The notes below the pieces were generated by a model. The model did no database searches. It was not told where the DNA came from and saw nothing but the letters and a program-made list of their open reading frames with translations. Positions 8,660 through 17,792 of a DNA stretch of 64,000 nt are shown here, piece after piece (positions within the stretch are counted from its first letter, which is position 1; each line of letters opens with the position of its first letter). Location of the stretch: NCBI GenBank assembly GCA_001023535.1, contig CP011020.1, forward strand, positions 894,596-958,595, in the 5' to 3' direction. This stretch comes from Pseudomonas chlororaphis. Its GTDB lineage: Bacteria > Pseudomonadota > Gammaproteobacteria > Pseudomonadales > Pseudomonadaceae. The translations under genes and the position numbers were made by a program.

Positions 8660-9238
8660 TCAGTCGCGGGCGGTTGCCGTCCTGACCCGCTCGCAGAATT
8701 CAGGGTAGAAACCCTGTGTACTCGGGTTGCGACAGTCGTCTTGAACCTGGGCCAGGGCGGCACGGCTCAATGTCAGGCTACGGGGTTGGCTGGCGAAGGT
8801 GGTGTAGCCGTCCTGTTGGGTTTTGATGGCGTCGAAACCCTGCATGTCGTAGGCCAGCTCCACATCGTCGTCGGCCAGCCGTCGGGCCTGGACCGTCACG
8901 TGGGCGTACTGCTTGCCGCCCGGCGCGTTATTGAGTGCCGCCAGGCCGTGGCCGACCACGCGCAACAGGTCTCCCACCCAGGCGTCGTCGCTTTGCGGGG
9001 GCACAGCGGGACGATAGCGCACCGTCAGCGTTTGCGAGTCGTTGCGGATGGCCTCGGTCAGGGCCGGGTCGTAGCGCTTGATACGGTGTTCAATGGTCAA
9101 CCAGGTCTTTCGCTCGTCGCTGGTGCCGTCGGCCACTTCAGGGTTGAGCGGGCCGCGTTGGCATTCGCTGACGCCCAAGGCAATGAGCATGCCCGTCAGG
9201 ATGACCGCGAGCGTCGCTCCACCGATTTTTATATTCAT
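8660..9238 (-). CDS. Hypothetical protein with N-terminal membrane segment
   Basis: This 192-residue protein starts MNIKIGGATLAVILTGMLIA, a signal peptide or single membrane anchor, then SECQRGPLN. No recognised domain follows. The rest looks like a periplasmic soluble domain with two cysteines near the C-terminus (DDCRNPSTQGFYPEFC) that could form a disulphide. ATG at 9236-9238 is preferred over a TTG two codons upstream; neither has a strong ribosome site. It is transcribed away from the DUF2780-like gene and ends at the REP pair. Function unknown. Confidence 0.75.
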   Translation of the reverse strand: MNIKIGGATLAVILTGMLIALGVSECQRGPLNPEVADGTSDERKTWLTIEHRIKRYDPALTEAIRNDSQTLTVRYRPAVPPQSDDAWVGDLLRVVGHGLAALNNAPGGKQYAHVTVQARRLADDDVELAYDMQGFDAIKTQQDGYTTFASQPRSLTLSRAALAQVQDDCRNPSTQGFYPEFCERVRTATARD

Positions 9239-9416
9239 AAGCAAAACTCGCGAGAGAGAGGCGCACTGTACGGTAACCCGGTGGGCGTTGACAGGGCGAG
9301 GCGTGATCGGTCGTCGACATCCACATGTGGAACAATCGCCTTGGGGCCCAGTCCAACGCCCGATTTCATACCGCCGACCCCAGGCGGTTTTTCATTGCCC
9401 CGAGAGGTTCCCCCCA

Positions 9417-9995
9417 ATGAAGGTTTCACGCGGTTTCGCCCTGTCTTGCCTGCTCTCGTTCGCGGCGAGCCCGGCCTTCGCCCAATTCAGCCTCGATGAT
9501 GCGGCCAACGTGTTGTCGGCGATGCAGGGCAATCAGAATGGGCAAGGGGAGGGCGCGGTGGCCGCGGCGCCAAAAGCCGCCGGATTGCTCAATACGCTCG
9601 GTTCGGAACTCAAGATCACCCCGGAACAGGCCATTGGCGGTGCCGGTGCGATGCTCGGGCTGGCGAAGAACCGGCTTAGCGAGCCGCAGTTTTCCGAGTT
9701 GAGCAGAAGCGTGCCGGGCCTTGATCAGATCGCCGGTAACCATGCCCTGGGTGGGCTCAATGGTTTGGGTGGGTTGCTGGGTGGTGGCTCGGACAAGAGT
9801 GTCTTGCTCGATGGTTTGCTGGGTAACGTCAAGGATACTCGGGACTTGAACAACGCTTTCAGTGCGCTGGGCATGGACACCGGGATGATTGGCCAGTTTG
9901 CGCCGGTGATTCTTGAGTATCTTGGGCAGCAGGGAGTGGGGAGTTCGTTGTTGCAGAATTTGGGTGGCATCTGGGGCGGTGGAACGGGTGTCTGA
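9417..9995 (+). CDS. Secreted DUF2780-like (VcgC/VcgE) protein
   Basis: The 192-residue protein starts with a clear signal peptide (MKVSRGFALSCLLSFAASPAFA), so it should be exported to the periplasm. The mature part is glycine- and leucine-rich with repeated LGGLLGGG-type segments and an alpha-helical core (TPEQAIGGAGAMLGLAKNRL, then LDQIAGNHALGGLNGLGG), resembling the DUF2780 family. Its function is not established. The start at 9417 is chosen because it begins the signal peptide; AGAGG lies upstream. Confidence 0.8.
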   Translation: MKVSRGFALSCLLSFAASPAFAQFSLDDAANVLSAMQGNQNGQGEGAVAAAPKAAGLLNTLGSELKITPEQAIGGAGAMLGLAKNRLSEPQFSELSRSVPGLDQIAGNHALGGLNGLGGLLGGGSDKSVLLDGLLGNVKDTRDLNNAFSALGMDTGMIGQFAPVILEYLGQQGVGSSLLQNLGGIWGGGTGV

Positions 9996-10131
9996 TCAGT
10001 GGTTTTCGCTATAAGGCCATGCGCACGGTTCTGTGAGGATGCGGCCGGCTTGTCCCCAGGTTCGATGAAAGGTCCAGTCATCAGGACCTTGCATCGGCGG
10101 CATTCCAGGCGCTGCCTACTAATCAGAAGTG

Positions 10132-11025
10132 TCAGTCGCTTTGCCTTTCGTCACGCAAAACTGCAATCCGCCGATCCTTGTCGGTCCACAGCTGATTCAC
10201 CCAGTCCTGCACTTGTTGGCGAAATACCGGGTCGTTTTCGTAGTCGCCCTGCCACAGCGCCGGGTCCAGCTCGCGGGTCTGGATGTCGATGATGACCCGG
10301 GGCACGGCGCCGCTGATCAGGTCCCAGAACCCGGGGATCCGGTCTTGGGGATAGACCACCGTGACGTCCAGGATCGCGTCCAGTTGTTCGCCCATCGCCG
10401 CCAGTACGAACGCCACGCCACCGGCCTTGGGCTTGAGCAGGTGGGTGAAGGGCGATTGTTGCTGCTGGCTTTTGGCGGTGGTGAAGCGGGTGCCTTCGAG
10501 GTAGTTGACCACGGTGACCGGTTGGCGCTTGAACAGCTCGCAGGCGGCCTTGGTGATTTCCAGGTCCTTGCCGGCCAGTTCCGGATTCTTGGCCAGGAAG
10601 GCCTTGGTGTAGCGCTTCATGAAGGGGTAGTCCAGCGCCCACCAGGCCAGGCCGAGGAACGGCACCCAGATCAGCTCCTTCTTGAGGAAGAACTTGAAGA
10701 ACGGCGTGCGGCGGTTGAGGGTCTGGATCAGGGCGGGGATGTCCACCCAGGATTGGTGATTGCTGATGACCAGGTAGGACGTGTCGCCACGCAGGTCGGC
10801 ACCGCCGCGGATGTCCCAACGGGTGGGGATGCACAGGGCGAAGATCAGCTTGTCGATTTCGGCCCAGGTCTCGGCGATCCACATCACCGCCCAGGAGGCG
10901 TAGTCACGAAAGCGTCCGGGCAGGATCAGCTTGAGCAGGGCGAACACCATCAATGGGCCGAACAGCACCAGGGTGTTGAGCAACAGCAGCAGCGTGACGA
11001 GACAGCCGGTGAGCAAGCGGCGCAT
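10132..11025 (-). CDS. Lysophospholipid acyltransferase, YihG-like
   Basis: This 297-residue membrane protein has a hydrophobic N-terminus (residues 5-35) followed by a PlsC-type acyltransferase domain. The catalytic HX4D motif is His90-Asp95 (NHQSWVD) and the substrate motif EGTR is at 177-180. Members transfer an acyl chain from acyl-ACP or acyl-CoA to lysophosphatidic acid or a related lysophospholipid at the inner membrane. Length and motif spacing match YihG-type proteins, a secondary acyltransferase family, rather than the shorter PlsC. It is flanked by genes on the opposite strand, so it is probably monocistronic. Confidence 0.88.
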   Translation of the reverse strand: MRRLLTGCLVTLLLLLNTLVLFGPLMVFALLKLILPGRFRDYASWAVMWIAETWAEIDKLIFALCIPTRWDIRGGADLRGDTSYLVISNHQSWVDIPALIQTLNRRTPFFKFFLKKELIWVPFLGLAWWALDYPFMKRYTKAFLAKNPELAGKDLEITKAACELFKRQPVTVVNYLEGTRFTTAKSQQQQSPFTHLLKPKAGGVAFVLAAMGEQLDAILDVTVVYPQDRIPGFWDLISGAVPRVIIDIQTRELDPALWQGDYENDPVFRQQVQDWVNQLWTDKDRRIAVLRDERQSD

Positions 11026-11333
11026 AAATGACTCTTGCAGACAGATGGGCGGGCCATGATAAGCAGCTTCGGGCGGCAGGCCAAATAGGCGTGGACGAAT
11101 GTTTCACTTTTTGGCCGGTATGCTGGGTTTGCTTCCGTGGCGAGGGGATTTATCCCCGTTGGGCAGCGCAGCTGCCCGAATGCTGTGCTGCGATCCAGCA
11201 CCATGGCGAGCGCTTCGCACTCGAACGGGGATAAATCCCCTCGCCACAAAGGCAGCACAGTGGTGTCGAGGGCAACCGAACGAATTTATCGGCAACGGTC
11301 TAAAATCCCAACCCACACAGGAAGCCCTATCGC
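11026..11333. repeat. 308-nt intergenic stretch with a REP variant pair (11137-11247)
   Basis: It separates divergent genes and must hold both promoters. The core is an inverted pair with a distinct sequence, GTGGCGAGGGGATTTATCCC at 11137 and GGGATAAATCCCCTCGCCAC ending at 11247. Here the usual GAGCTTGCTC centre is replaced by GGATTTATCC. Between the arms, GGCAGCGCAGCTGCC makes another small hairpin. No gene seen. Confidence 0.88.
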
Positions 11334-11840
11334 ATGAAATCCATTCTCGCCCTGCTCTCCCTGGTGGCCCTTCCAGTGCTGGCCGCCGAGCCGACCCTGT
11401 ACGGGCGCTATGAATACATCGCGCTGCCGGAAATCGGCGGTGAAGTGCTCAAGGCCAAGATGGACACCGGCGCGCTGACCGCTTCGCTGTCGGCCAAGGA
11501 CATCGAGACCTTCACCCGCGACGGCGATGACTGGGTGCGCTTCCGCCTGGCCACCAAGGATGCGAGCAACAAGGTCTACGAGCACAAGATCGCGCGCATC
11601 AGCAAGATCAAGACCCGCTCCGAAGAAGATGACGACGACAACGAAACCATCGCCCCGAGCAAGCGCCCGGTGGTGGACCTGGAAATGTGCCTGGGTAACG
11701 TCAAGCGTACCGTGGAGGTCAACCTGACCGACCGCAGCAGCTTCAACTACCCGTTGCTGATCGGCGCCAAGGCCCTGCGCGAGTTTGGTGCAGCGGTGAA
11801 CCCGGCTCGGCGTTATACGGCTGACAAGCCGGACTGCTGA
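11334..11840 (+). CDS. Retropepsin-like / 'ATP-dependent zinc protease' family protein (PA0462-like)
   Basis: This 168-residue protein has a signal peptide (MKSILALLSLVALPVLAAEP), so it is probably periplasmic. The mature part belongs to the DUF785/RimK-associated group with an aspartic-protease-like D44-T-G motif (KMDTGALTASL) and a C-terminal YPLLIGAKALREFG strand typical of retropepsin folds. An acidic, low-complexity loop (EEDDDDNE) lies near residue 100. The family name is historical; zinc dependence is not visible here. It lies just upstream of creB on the same strand, as in P. aeruginosa. Confidence 0.85.
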   Translation: MKSILALLSLVALPVLAAEPTLYGRYEYIALPEIGGEVLKAKMDTGALTASLSAKDIETFTRDGDDWVRFRLATKDASNKVYEHKIARISKIKTRSEEDDDDNETIAPSKRPVVDLEMCLGNVKRTVEVNLTDRSSFNYPLLIGAKALREFGAAVNPARRYTADKPDC

Positions 11841-11909
11841 TTTCCCCGATTGACGTGCCCCTGGGGTTGGGGCACCGTTCCGGCAACTTTACTGTCGGGC
11901 GCGCAAGAC

Positions 11910-12590
11910 ATGCCTCATATTCTGATTGTCGAAGACGAAGCCGCCATCGCCGATACGCTGGTGTTTGCGCTGCAAGGAGAGGGTTTCGACACCACCTGGC
12001 TGAGCCTCGGCGCGGCGGCCCTCGAACACCAGAAGCACACGCCGGCGGACCTGATCATCCTCGATGTGGGCCTGCCGGATATCAGTGGATTTGAAACCTG
12101 CAAGAATCTCAGACGTTTCAGCGACGTTCCGGTCATTTTTCTGACAGCTCGGGATGGCGAGATCGACCGGGTCGTGGGCCTGGAGATCGGCGCCGACGAT
12201 TACGTGGTCAAGCCCTTCAGCCCCCGGGAAGTGGCGGCCAGGGTCCGCGCGATTCTCAAGCGCGTGGCCCCGCGCCCGGCGCCGGAGTTGGGCACGGCGC
12301 TGTTCCAGGTGGACAACGACCGGGTGCAGATCAGCTATCGCGGCAAGCCGCTGAACCTGACCCGCCACGAGTTCCGCCTGCTTAACTGCCTGCTGGAGCA
12401 GCCGGAGCGGGTCTTCAGCCGCGAACAGTTGCTCGACGCCCTGGGTGTCGCCAGTGATGCCGGCTACGAGCGCAGCATCGACAGCCACATCAAGAGCGTG
12501 CGCGCCAAGTTGCGCCTGGTCAGGGCCGAGGCCGAGCCGATCCAGACCCATCGCGGCCTCGGCTACAGCTACAGCCCGGGGCACAGCTGA
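11910..12590 (+). CDS. creB: Two-component response regulator CreB
   Basis: This 226-residue OmpR-family regulator has a receiver domain (residues 1-115) with phospho-acceptor Asp52 (LIILDVGLPD) and the VVKPF lysine, and a C-terminal winged-helix DNA-binding domain ending THRGLGYSY. ATG at 11910 begins the receiver fold (MPHILIVEDE). Its stop overlaps the creC start (TGATG), a coupled pair. CreBC responds to metabolic or cell-wall signals and activates creD through repeated TTCAC-type half-sites; a variant lies upstream of creD here. Confidence 0.95.
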   Translation: MPHILIVEDEAAIADTLVFALQGEGFDTTWLSLGAAALEHQKHTPADLIILDVGLPDISGFETCKNLRRFSDVPVIFLTARDGEIDRVVGLEIGADDYVVKPFSPREVAARVRAILKRVAPRPAPELGTALFQVDNDRVQISYRGKPLNLTRHEFRLLNCLLEQPERVFSREQLLDALGVASDAGYERSIDSHIKSVRAKLRLVRAEAEPIQTHRGLGYSYSPGHS

Positions 12591-14008
12591 TGTCGCTGGG
12601 GATCCGGATTTTCCTGGTCTACGTGCTGTTTATCGGCCTGACCGGGTATTTCGTGCTCGGCACGGTGATCGAGCAGATCCGCCCTGGCGTGCGCCAGTCC
12701 ACCGAAGAAACCCTGGTGGACACGGCCAACCTGATGGCCGAGATCCTGCGGGACGATTTCAAGGTCGGTACCCTCAACCAGAATCGCTGGCCGCAACTGC
12801 TCAAGGCCTACGGCGAACGCCAGCCGGCGGCGTCGATCTGGGGCTTGCCGAAGAACCAGGTCAACCATCGGATCTACGTCACCGATGCCAACGGGATCGT
12901 GGTGCTCGACTCCAGTGGGGTGGCGGTGGGCCAGGATTATTCGCGCTGGAACGACGTGTACCTGACCTTGCGCGGCCATTACGGCGCCCGTTCGAGCCGC
13001 AGCGATCCGGATGACCCGGCGTCCTCGGTGATGCACGTCGGCGCGCCCATTCGCGACAACGGCCGGATCATCGGCGTGGTCACCGTCGCCAAGCCCAACA
13101 GCTCGCTGCAGCCCTATATCGACCGCACGGAGCGGCGCCTGCTGTTGTATGGCGCTGGCTTGATTGGCCTGGGCCTGCTGCTCGGCGCTGTGCTGTCGTG
13201 GTGGCTCAGTTCGGCGCTGCGTCGCCTGACCCGTTATGCCCAGGCCGTCAGCCAGGGGCAACGGGTGGAAGTGCCGCATTATCGCGGCGGCGAGTTCGAG
13301 CAACTGGCGGGCGCCGTGGAGCACATGCGCACGCAGTTGGAAGGCAAGTCCTATGTCGAGCGCTACGTGCACACGCTGACGCATGAACTCAAGAGCCCCC
13401 TGGCGGCGATTCGCGGCGCCGCCGAGCTGCTGCAGAGCGACATGCCCGCGGCCCAGCACCAGCGCTTCGTCAGCAACATCGACAGCGAAAGCGTGCGCAT
13501 GCAGCAGTTGATCGAACGCCTGCTCAACCTGGCCCAGGTCGAACAGCGCCAGGGCCTGGAGGAAGTCGTCGCGGTGCCGCTGGCGGCGTTGTTCGATCAA
13601 CTGCTGGAGGCGCGCAGCGGTTGGATCGAGGGCCGTCAGTTGCGAATCGAACGGCACATCGCGGCCGACCTGGTGTTGATGGGCGAGCCGTTCCTGCTGC
13701 GCCAGGCGCTGGGCAACCTGCTGGAGAACGCCCTGGACTTCACCCCGGCCGAAGGGCTGCTGCGCCTCAGCGCCGAGCGTACCGGCCAACGGGTGGAGAT
13801 CCGCCTGTTCAATCAGGCCGAGCCGATCCCCGACTATGCGCTGCCACGCCTGAGTGAGCGTTTCTATTCCCTGCCGCGCCCTGGCACCGGCCGCAAGAGC
13901 ACGGGCCTGGGGCTCAATTTCGTGGAGGAAGTGGTGCAGTTGCATGCCGGGGCGTTCACCATCGGCAATGTCGAGGGTGGGGTGGAAGTAGTGCTGCGGT
14001 TGCCCTGA
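12590..14008 (+). CDS. creC: Sensor histidine kinase CreC
   Basis: This 472-residue kinase has a first transmembrane helix at residues 5-28, a periplasmic sensor domain (~30-185, CreC/dCACHE-like), a second helix at ~187-206, HAMP-like RRLTRYAQAVSQGQRVEVP, then the phospho-acceptor His265 in THELKSPLAAIRG. The ATPase domain has the N-box (NLLENALDF) and a G-box (STGLGLNFVEEVV). It autophosphorylates and passes phosphate to CreB. The signal is not evident from the sequence. Confidence 0.95.
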   Translation: MSLGIRIFLVYVLFIGLTGYFVLGTVIEQIRPGVRQSTEETLVDTANLMAEILRDDFKVGTLNQNRWPQLLKAYGERQPAASIWGLPKNQVNHRIYVTDANGIVVLDSSGVAVGQDYSRWNDVYLTLRGHYGARSSRSDPDDPASSVMHVGAPIRDNGRIIGVVTVAKPNSSLQPYIDRTERRLLLYGAGLIGLGLLLGAVLSWWLSSALRRLTRYAQAVSQGQRVEVPHYRGGEFEQLAGAVEHMRTQLEGKSYVERYVHTLTHELKSPLAAIRGAAELLQSDMPAAQHQRFVSNIDSESVRMQQLIERLLNLAQVEQRQGLEEVVAVPLAALFDQLLEARSGWIEGRQLRIERHIAADLVLMGEPFLLRQALGNLLENALDFTPAEGLLRLSAERTGQRVEIRLFNQAEPIPDYALPRLSERFYSLPRPGTGRKSTGLGLNFVEEVVQLHAGAFTIGNVEGGVEVVLRLP

Positions 14009-14063
14009 AGAGCGAGTTCTCCCTGGGGGAATACCGTTGTGGCGAGGCAAGAGAGGTCGAGTC

Positions 14064-14079
14064 TCCACACAATCTCCAC
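14064..14079 (+). promoter_or_regulatory. cre-tag-like direct repeat upstream of creD
   Basis: TCCAC-N6-TCCAC sits 68 bp before the creD start. The published CreB recognition site (cre or blr tag) is TTCAC-N6-TTCAC. Spacing and four of five bases in each half match, with the same T-to-C change in both halves. The position in the creC-creD gap fits CreB control of creD. Binding is inferred. Confidence 0.6.
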
Positions 14080-14146
14080 ATTGCCCCCATGAACGCCCCA
14101 CACAGCCCCCCCAGACTCTCCCTCATTCGAACAGGGAGAGCCCCAC

Positions 14147-15520
14147 ATGAACCGCAGCCTCGCTATAAAACTGGGCATGATTGCCCTCTTGATCCTCCTG
14201 CTGATGATCCCCTTGCTGATGATCAACGGCCTCATCGACGAGCGCCAGGAACTGCGTGACGGTGTGCTGCAAGACATTGCCCGCAGTTCCAGCCGTAGCC
14301 AGCAACTCATTGGGCCGATGATCGTCGTGCCGTTTCGCAAGGACGTGCGGGTCTGGAACACCAACGAGAAGACCGGCGTGCGTTTCCTGGAAACCGTCGA
14401 GCAAAGCGGCGAGTTGTACTTCTTGCCAGAGCAGTTCGAACTCGACGGTCAGGTGCGCACAGAGACCCGTGCCCGGGGCATCTATGAAGCGCGGCTGTTC
14501 CATGCCGACAACCGCATCGATGGCCGCTTCAAGGTGCCTGAACACTATGGCGTTGCGACCAAGGACCTGGCCGACTACCGTTTCGACCAGCCGTACCTGA
14601 CGGTCGGTATCAGTGACATCCGTGGCATCGAGAATGCGCTGACCCTGACGCTCAATCAGCAAACCGTCGATTTCCTGCCCGGCTCGCGAGTCGGCTGGCT
14701 GGGGCAGGGCGTGCATGTGCCGCTGCCGATGATCACTGCCCAGGGCAGTGCCGACCTGACCTTTGGTTTCGACCTGCGCCTGCAAGGCACCGGCGAGCTG
14801 CAGATCCTGCCGGTGGGCAAGTCTACCAAGGTGCATCTGTCGGCCGACTGGCCACACCCGAGTTTCATCGGCAATTACCTGCCGGTCCAGCGTGACATCA
14901 ATGAGCAAGGCTTCAGTGCTGACTGGCAGACGTCGTTTTTTTCCACCAACCTCGAAGAAGCGCTGCAAAGCTGTGAAACCAGCGACAGCTGCGAGGCGTT
15001 CCGCAGCCGGGCTTTCGGCGTGAGTTTCATCGATCCGGTGGACCAGTACCTCAAGACCGACCGGGCGATCAAATATGCGCTGCTGTTCGTCGCGTTGACC
15101 TTCGCCGGCTTCTTCCTGTTCGAGGTGCTCAAGAGCCTGGCGGTGCACCCGGTGCAATACGCATTGGTAGGCGTGGCGCTGGCGTTCTTCTACCTGCTGC
15201 TGTTGTCGTTGTCCGAGCACATCGGCTTCGCCCTGGCCTATCTGGCATCCGCCAGTGCCTGCGTGGTGTTGATCGGTTTCTATGTGTGCCATGTGTTGCG
15301 CAGCGTGAGCCATGGCGTGGCCTTTTCGGTGGGGCTGGCAGCGTTGTATGGCCTGCTCTACGGTTTGCTGAGCGCTGAGGACTACGCCTTGCTGATGGGC
15401 TCGTTGTTGCTGTTCGCCCTGCTCGGTGTGTTCATGGTGCTGACCCGCAAGCTGGACTGGTACGGGGTGGGGGCGAAGCCGGCAGCGGCCATGTCCTTCG
15501 AGCTGGGAGAGGTGAAATGA
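14147..15520 (+). CDS. creD: Inner-membrane protein CreD
   Basis: This 457-residue protein has one N-terminal membrane segment (residues 5-27, MIALLILLLMIPLLMINGLI), a large periplasmic region (~30-300), then about five C-terminal transmembrane helices (residues ~308-440). This is the CreD/Cet family topology. CreD is the main CreBC target and has been linked to envelope integrity and beta-lactam response in Pseudomonas and related genera; its biochemical role is unknown. GGGAG precedes the ATG, and it has its own promoter region with a cre-tag-like repeat. Confidence 0.93.
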   Translation: MNRSLAIKLGMIALLILLLMIPLLMINGLIDERQELRDGVLQDIARSSSRSQQLIGPMIVVPFRKDVRVWNTNEKTGVRFLETVEQSGELYFLPEQFELDGQVRTETRARGIYEARLFHADNRIDGRFKVPEHYGVATKDLADYRFDQPYLTVGISDIRGIENALTLTLNQQTVDFLPGSRVGWLGQGVHVPLPMITAQGSADLTFGFDLRLQGTGELQILPVGKSTKVHLSADWPHPSFIGNYLPVQRDINEQGFSADWQTSFFSTNLEEALQSCETSDSCEAFRSRAFGVSFIDPVDQYLKTDRAIKYALLFVALTFAGFFLFEVLKSLAVHPVQYALVGVALAFFYLLLLSLSEHIGFALAYLASASACVVLIGFYVCHVLRSVSHGVAFSVGLAALYGLLYGLLSAEDYALLMGSLLLFALLGVFMVLTRKLDWYGVGAKPAAAMSFELGEVK

Positions 15521-15613
15521 GCCGGTCGCTGGGGTTGCGGGAGGATCAGCGATTGGCAGAGGTGCTGGTGACGCGGATTGCCGGGTTGTTTCCGATGGGT
15601 CGCATTGGCCTTA

Positions 15614-15688
15614 TCGCGAGCAAGCTCGCGCCCACAGGAGACCTCGTTTACCCAGGCAACGAAGCCAAATGTGGGAGCTTGCTCGCGA
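15614..15688. repeat. REP pair, family A, after creD
   Basis: TCGCGAGCAAGCTCGCGCCC and, inverted, GTGGGAGCTTGCTCGCGA. The right copy has lost a few bases of the usual stem. Confidence 0.85.
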
Positions 15689-15713
15689 TGGGGCCGGTGC
15701 AGCCAGGGCAGAA

Positions 15714-16343
15714 CTAGACTTTGGGCACTGTTTCAATCATTGAAGGCCGCAAGCTCACCTCGGCAAACCACGCCGCCAATTGCGGGTTGGCCTTGCGCCA
15801 TTCCAGGTCCGGGTGGCGCAGGTCGAGATAGCCCAAGGCACAGGCCACGCTGATGGACGCTACGTCGAAATGACTGGCCAACTCAGCGATGGCCTCGGCT
15901 TCAAGCACGCCCACGGCACGGCGGATCTTGTCCCGTTGCGCATCGAGCCATTCGTCCCAGTGCTTTTCCACCGGGCGCAGGGCGGTTTCATAACGAATCA
16001 TGACTGCCGCATCCATGATGCCATCGGCCATGGAGGCCAGGGTCAGGCGTCGCCAGCGGGCCGCGCCGTCCCGGGGGATCAGTGGATTGCCGACATGCTG
16101 GTGGTCGAGGTAATCGAGGATCACGCGACTGTCATGGATCACCGTCCCGTTGGCCAGGCGCAGGGCCGGGATCTTGCTCAACGGGTTGTCGTCGATGAGC
16201 GCCCGGTCCGGCTTGACCGGTGTGAGCTGGCTGAGCTGCAACGTCACGCGGTCCTGCTGGCCGGTTTCGTGCAGCAGCACCAGGACCTTGCGAACGAAAG
16301 GTGAAGCGGGGTTGTGGAACAGCGTCATGCTGGGGGTGGACAT
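15714..16343 (-). CDS. Glutathione S-transferase family protein
   Basis: This 209-residue protein has a thioredoxin-like N-terminal GST domain (TLFHNPASPFVRKVLVLLHE; IPALRLANG; HDSRVILDYLDH with the glutathione-contacting D-S pair) and an all-helical C-terminal domain (residues ~90-205). ATG at 16341-16343 is chosen because it begins the beta-alpha fold; a start 48 nt upstream adds unrelated residues. The specific substrate cannot be told from sequence. It lies between creD and the MFS transporter without an obvious partner. Confidence 0.92.
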   Translation of the reverse strand: MSTPSMTLFHNPASPFVRKVLVLLHETGQQDRVTLQLSQLTPVKPDRALIDDNPLSKIPALRLANGTVIHDSRVILDYLDHQHVGNPLIPRDGAARWRRLTLASMADGIMDAAVMIRYETALRPVEKHWDEWLDAQRDKIRRAVGVLEAEAIAELASHFDVASISVACALGYLDLRHPDLEWRKANPQLAAWFAEVSLRPSMIETVPKV

Positions 16344-16409
16344 GGCAACGTCTCGGGTCAGTGGCACGTGTTGCGCAGCATAGCGCGTCATTCGTGCCCA
16401 AGGCAGTGC

Positions 16410-16432
16410 GACCGGGCCTCGGTGGCCCGGTC
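16410..16432. terminator. Strong hairpin between the MFS and GST genes
   Basis: GACCGGGCC-TCGGT-GGCCCGGTC has a perfect 9-bp GC-rich stem starting 9 nt beyond the MFS stop on the minus strand. No T-run follows, so it may be a weak or Rho-assisted terminator or an mRNA-stabilising hairpin. Confidence 0.55.
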
Positions 16433-16440
16433 GTCGCGGG

Positions 16441-17739
16441 TCAAGCGGCCGGTTGCAGCGCCTGGGGTTGCGCTGACGGTGTCGTCGGTTGTGGCTTGAG
16501 TTCCCGGGCGACGGTCCAGACGATAAACGCCGCGACCACGTCGAAGATCGCCAGCATCACGAACAGCGGGCTGTAGCCGATCTTGGTGACCATCACGCCA
16601 AACACCAGGGTGAAGGCCGCAGCGCCGAGGTAGCCGAACATCCCGCCCATGCCGGTGGCGGTGGCGACTTCATGCTTGCCGAACGAGTCGGACGTGATGG
16701 CGTACAGCGCGCCGGACAAGGTCTGGTGGGCGAAGCCGCCGATGCACAGCAGGGCGATGGCGGTGTACGGGCTCTCGACCAGGCCGATGCAGGCCGGGCC
16801 GATCATGCAGGACGCGCCGAACAGCAAGACCATCTTGCGGGAGGTGAACAGCGACACCTTGCAATACTTGTGGAAGAACGGGCTCAGGTAACCGCCCAGC
16901 ACGCAACCAAGGTCCGCGGCCAGGAACGGCAGCCAGGCGAACATCGCGATTTCCTTGATGTTCATATGCCGCTCGGTCATCAGGTACAGCGGGATCCAGG
17001 CATTGAAGGTCTGCCAGGCCGGCTCGGAGAGAATCCGCGCGCTGGCGATGGCGTAGAAGTTGCGGCTGGCAATGATCGTCTTCCAGCTGCCTTTTTTCGG
17101 CGCCTGGTCCTTGAAGTGGGCTTCCTGGCCGTTGAGGATGTAGTCGCGCTCGGTGTCGCTCAGGCGCTTCTGGTCACGTGGGTGTTTGTAGAGGATCAGC
17201 CACAGGAACGTCCAGGCGATGCCCAGGCCGCCGACGATCAGGAAGGCCAGTTCCCAGCCACTGTTCAGGATCGCCCAGACGACCAGCGGCGGGGCCAGGA
17301 CGGCCCCGATCGACGAGCCGATGTTGAACCAGCCGATGGCGACCGAACGCTCCTTGGCCGGAAACCATTCGGTGGAGGCCTTGACCGCTGCCGGCAACCC
17401 GGCCGCTTCGGTCACGCCCAACAACCCACGGAAGAAGGCCAGCCCTTGCCAGCCCGAGGCCATGGCTGCCGCGGCGCAAGCCAGGGACCAGGCGAACGCA
17501 AAAATGGCGAAGCCCATCTTGGTGCCGATGGCATCGATGATGTAGCCGGCCACCGGCTGCATCAGCGCGTAGCAGACCTGCCAGGCCACGACGATGTGCG
17601 AATACTGCTCGGTGGAAATGTTCATGTCGCTCATCAGGGTGGGGGCAGCCACCGAGAGGGTATTGCGGGCCAGGTAGTTGACCATCAGGCCGGCCGTGAC
17701 CAAGCCGACCATCCACCAGCGGATGCCTTTGATTTTCAT
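16441..17739 (-). CDS. MFS transporter, hexuronate/organic-acid (anion:cation symporter) type
   Basis: This 432-residue protein has about 12 transmembrane helices and resembles the ExuT/GudP branch (MKIKGIRWWMVGLVTAGLMV, NYLARNTLSVAAPTL, PAAVKASTEWFPAKERSVAI). Such carriers import sugar acids or related carboxylates with H+ or Na+. The ATG at 17737-17739 follows a GGTGA site and begins the first cytoplasmic segment; a 35-residue upstream extension lies in the promoter. No catabolic genes adjoin it, so the substrate is open. A GntR-type operator overlaps its promoter. Confidence 0.9.
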   Translation of the reverse strand: MKIKGIRWWMVGLVTAGLMVNYLARNTLSVAAPTLMSDMNISTEQYSHIVVAWQVCYALMQPVAGYIIDAIGTKMGFAIFAFAWSLACAAAAMASGWQGLAFFRGLLGVTEAAGLPAAVKASTEWFPAKERSVAIGWFNIGSSIGAVLAPPLVVWAILNSGWELAFLIVGGLGIAWTFLWLILYKHPRDQKRLSDTERDYILNGQEAHFKDQAPKKGSWKTIIASRNFYAIASARILSEPAWQTFNAWIPLYLMTERHMNIKEIAMFAWLPFLAADLGCVLGGYLSPFFHKYCKVSLFTSRKMVLLFGASCMIGPACIGLVESPYTAIALLCIGGFAHQTLSGALYAITSDSFGKHEVATATGMGGMFGYLGAAAFTLVFGVMVTKIGYSPLFVMLAIFDVVAAFIVWTVARELKPQPTTPSAQPQALQPAA

Positions 17740-17792
17740 CACTTCACCATGATTATTTTTGGATTTGGTGTCGCAGGGATGTTTGTTGTAGG

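Noticed and set aside
15517..15717. 66-codon frame starting in an ATGA overlap with creD
   Set aside because: The overlap is tempting, but more than half of the frame is REP sequence and the rest resembles nothing. A gene truncated by REP insertion cannot be excluded.
16410..16432. Operator reading of the GACCGGGCC dyad
   Set aside because: A GC-rich 9-bp stem with a 5-nt loop 9 nt after a stop codon is better explained as a transcript-end hairpin.
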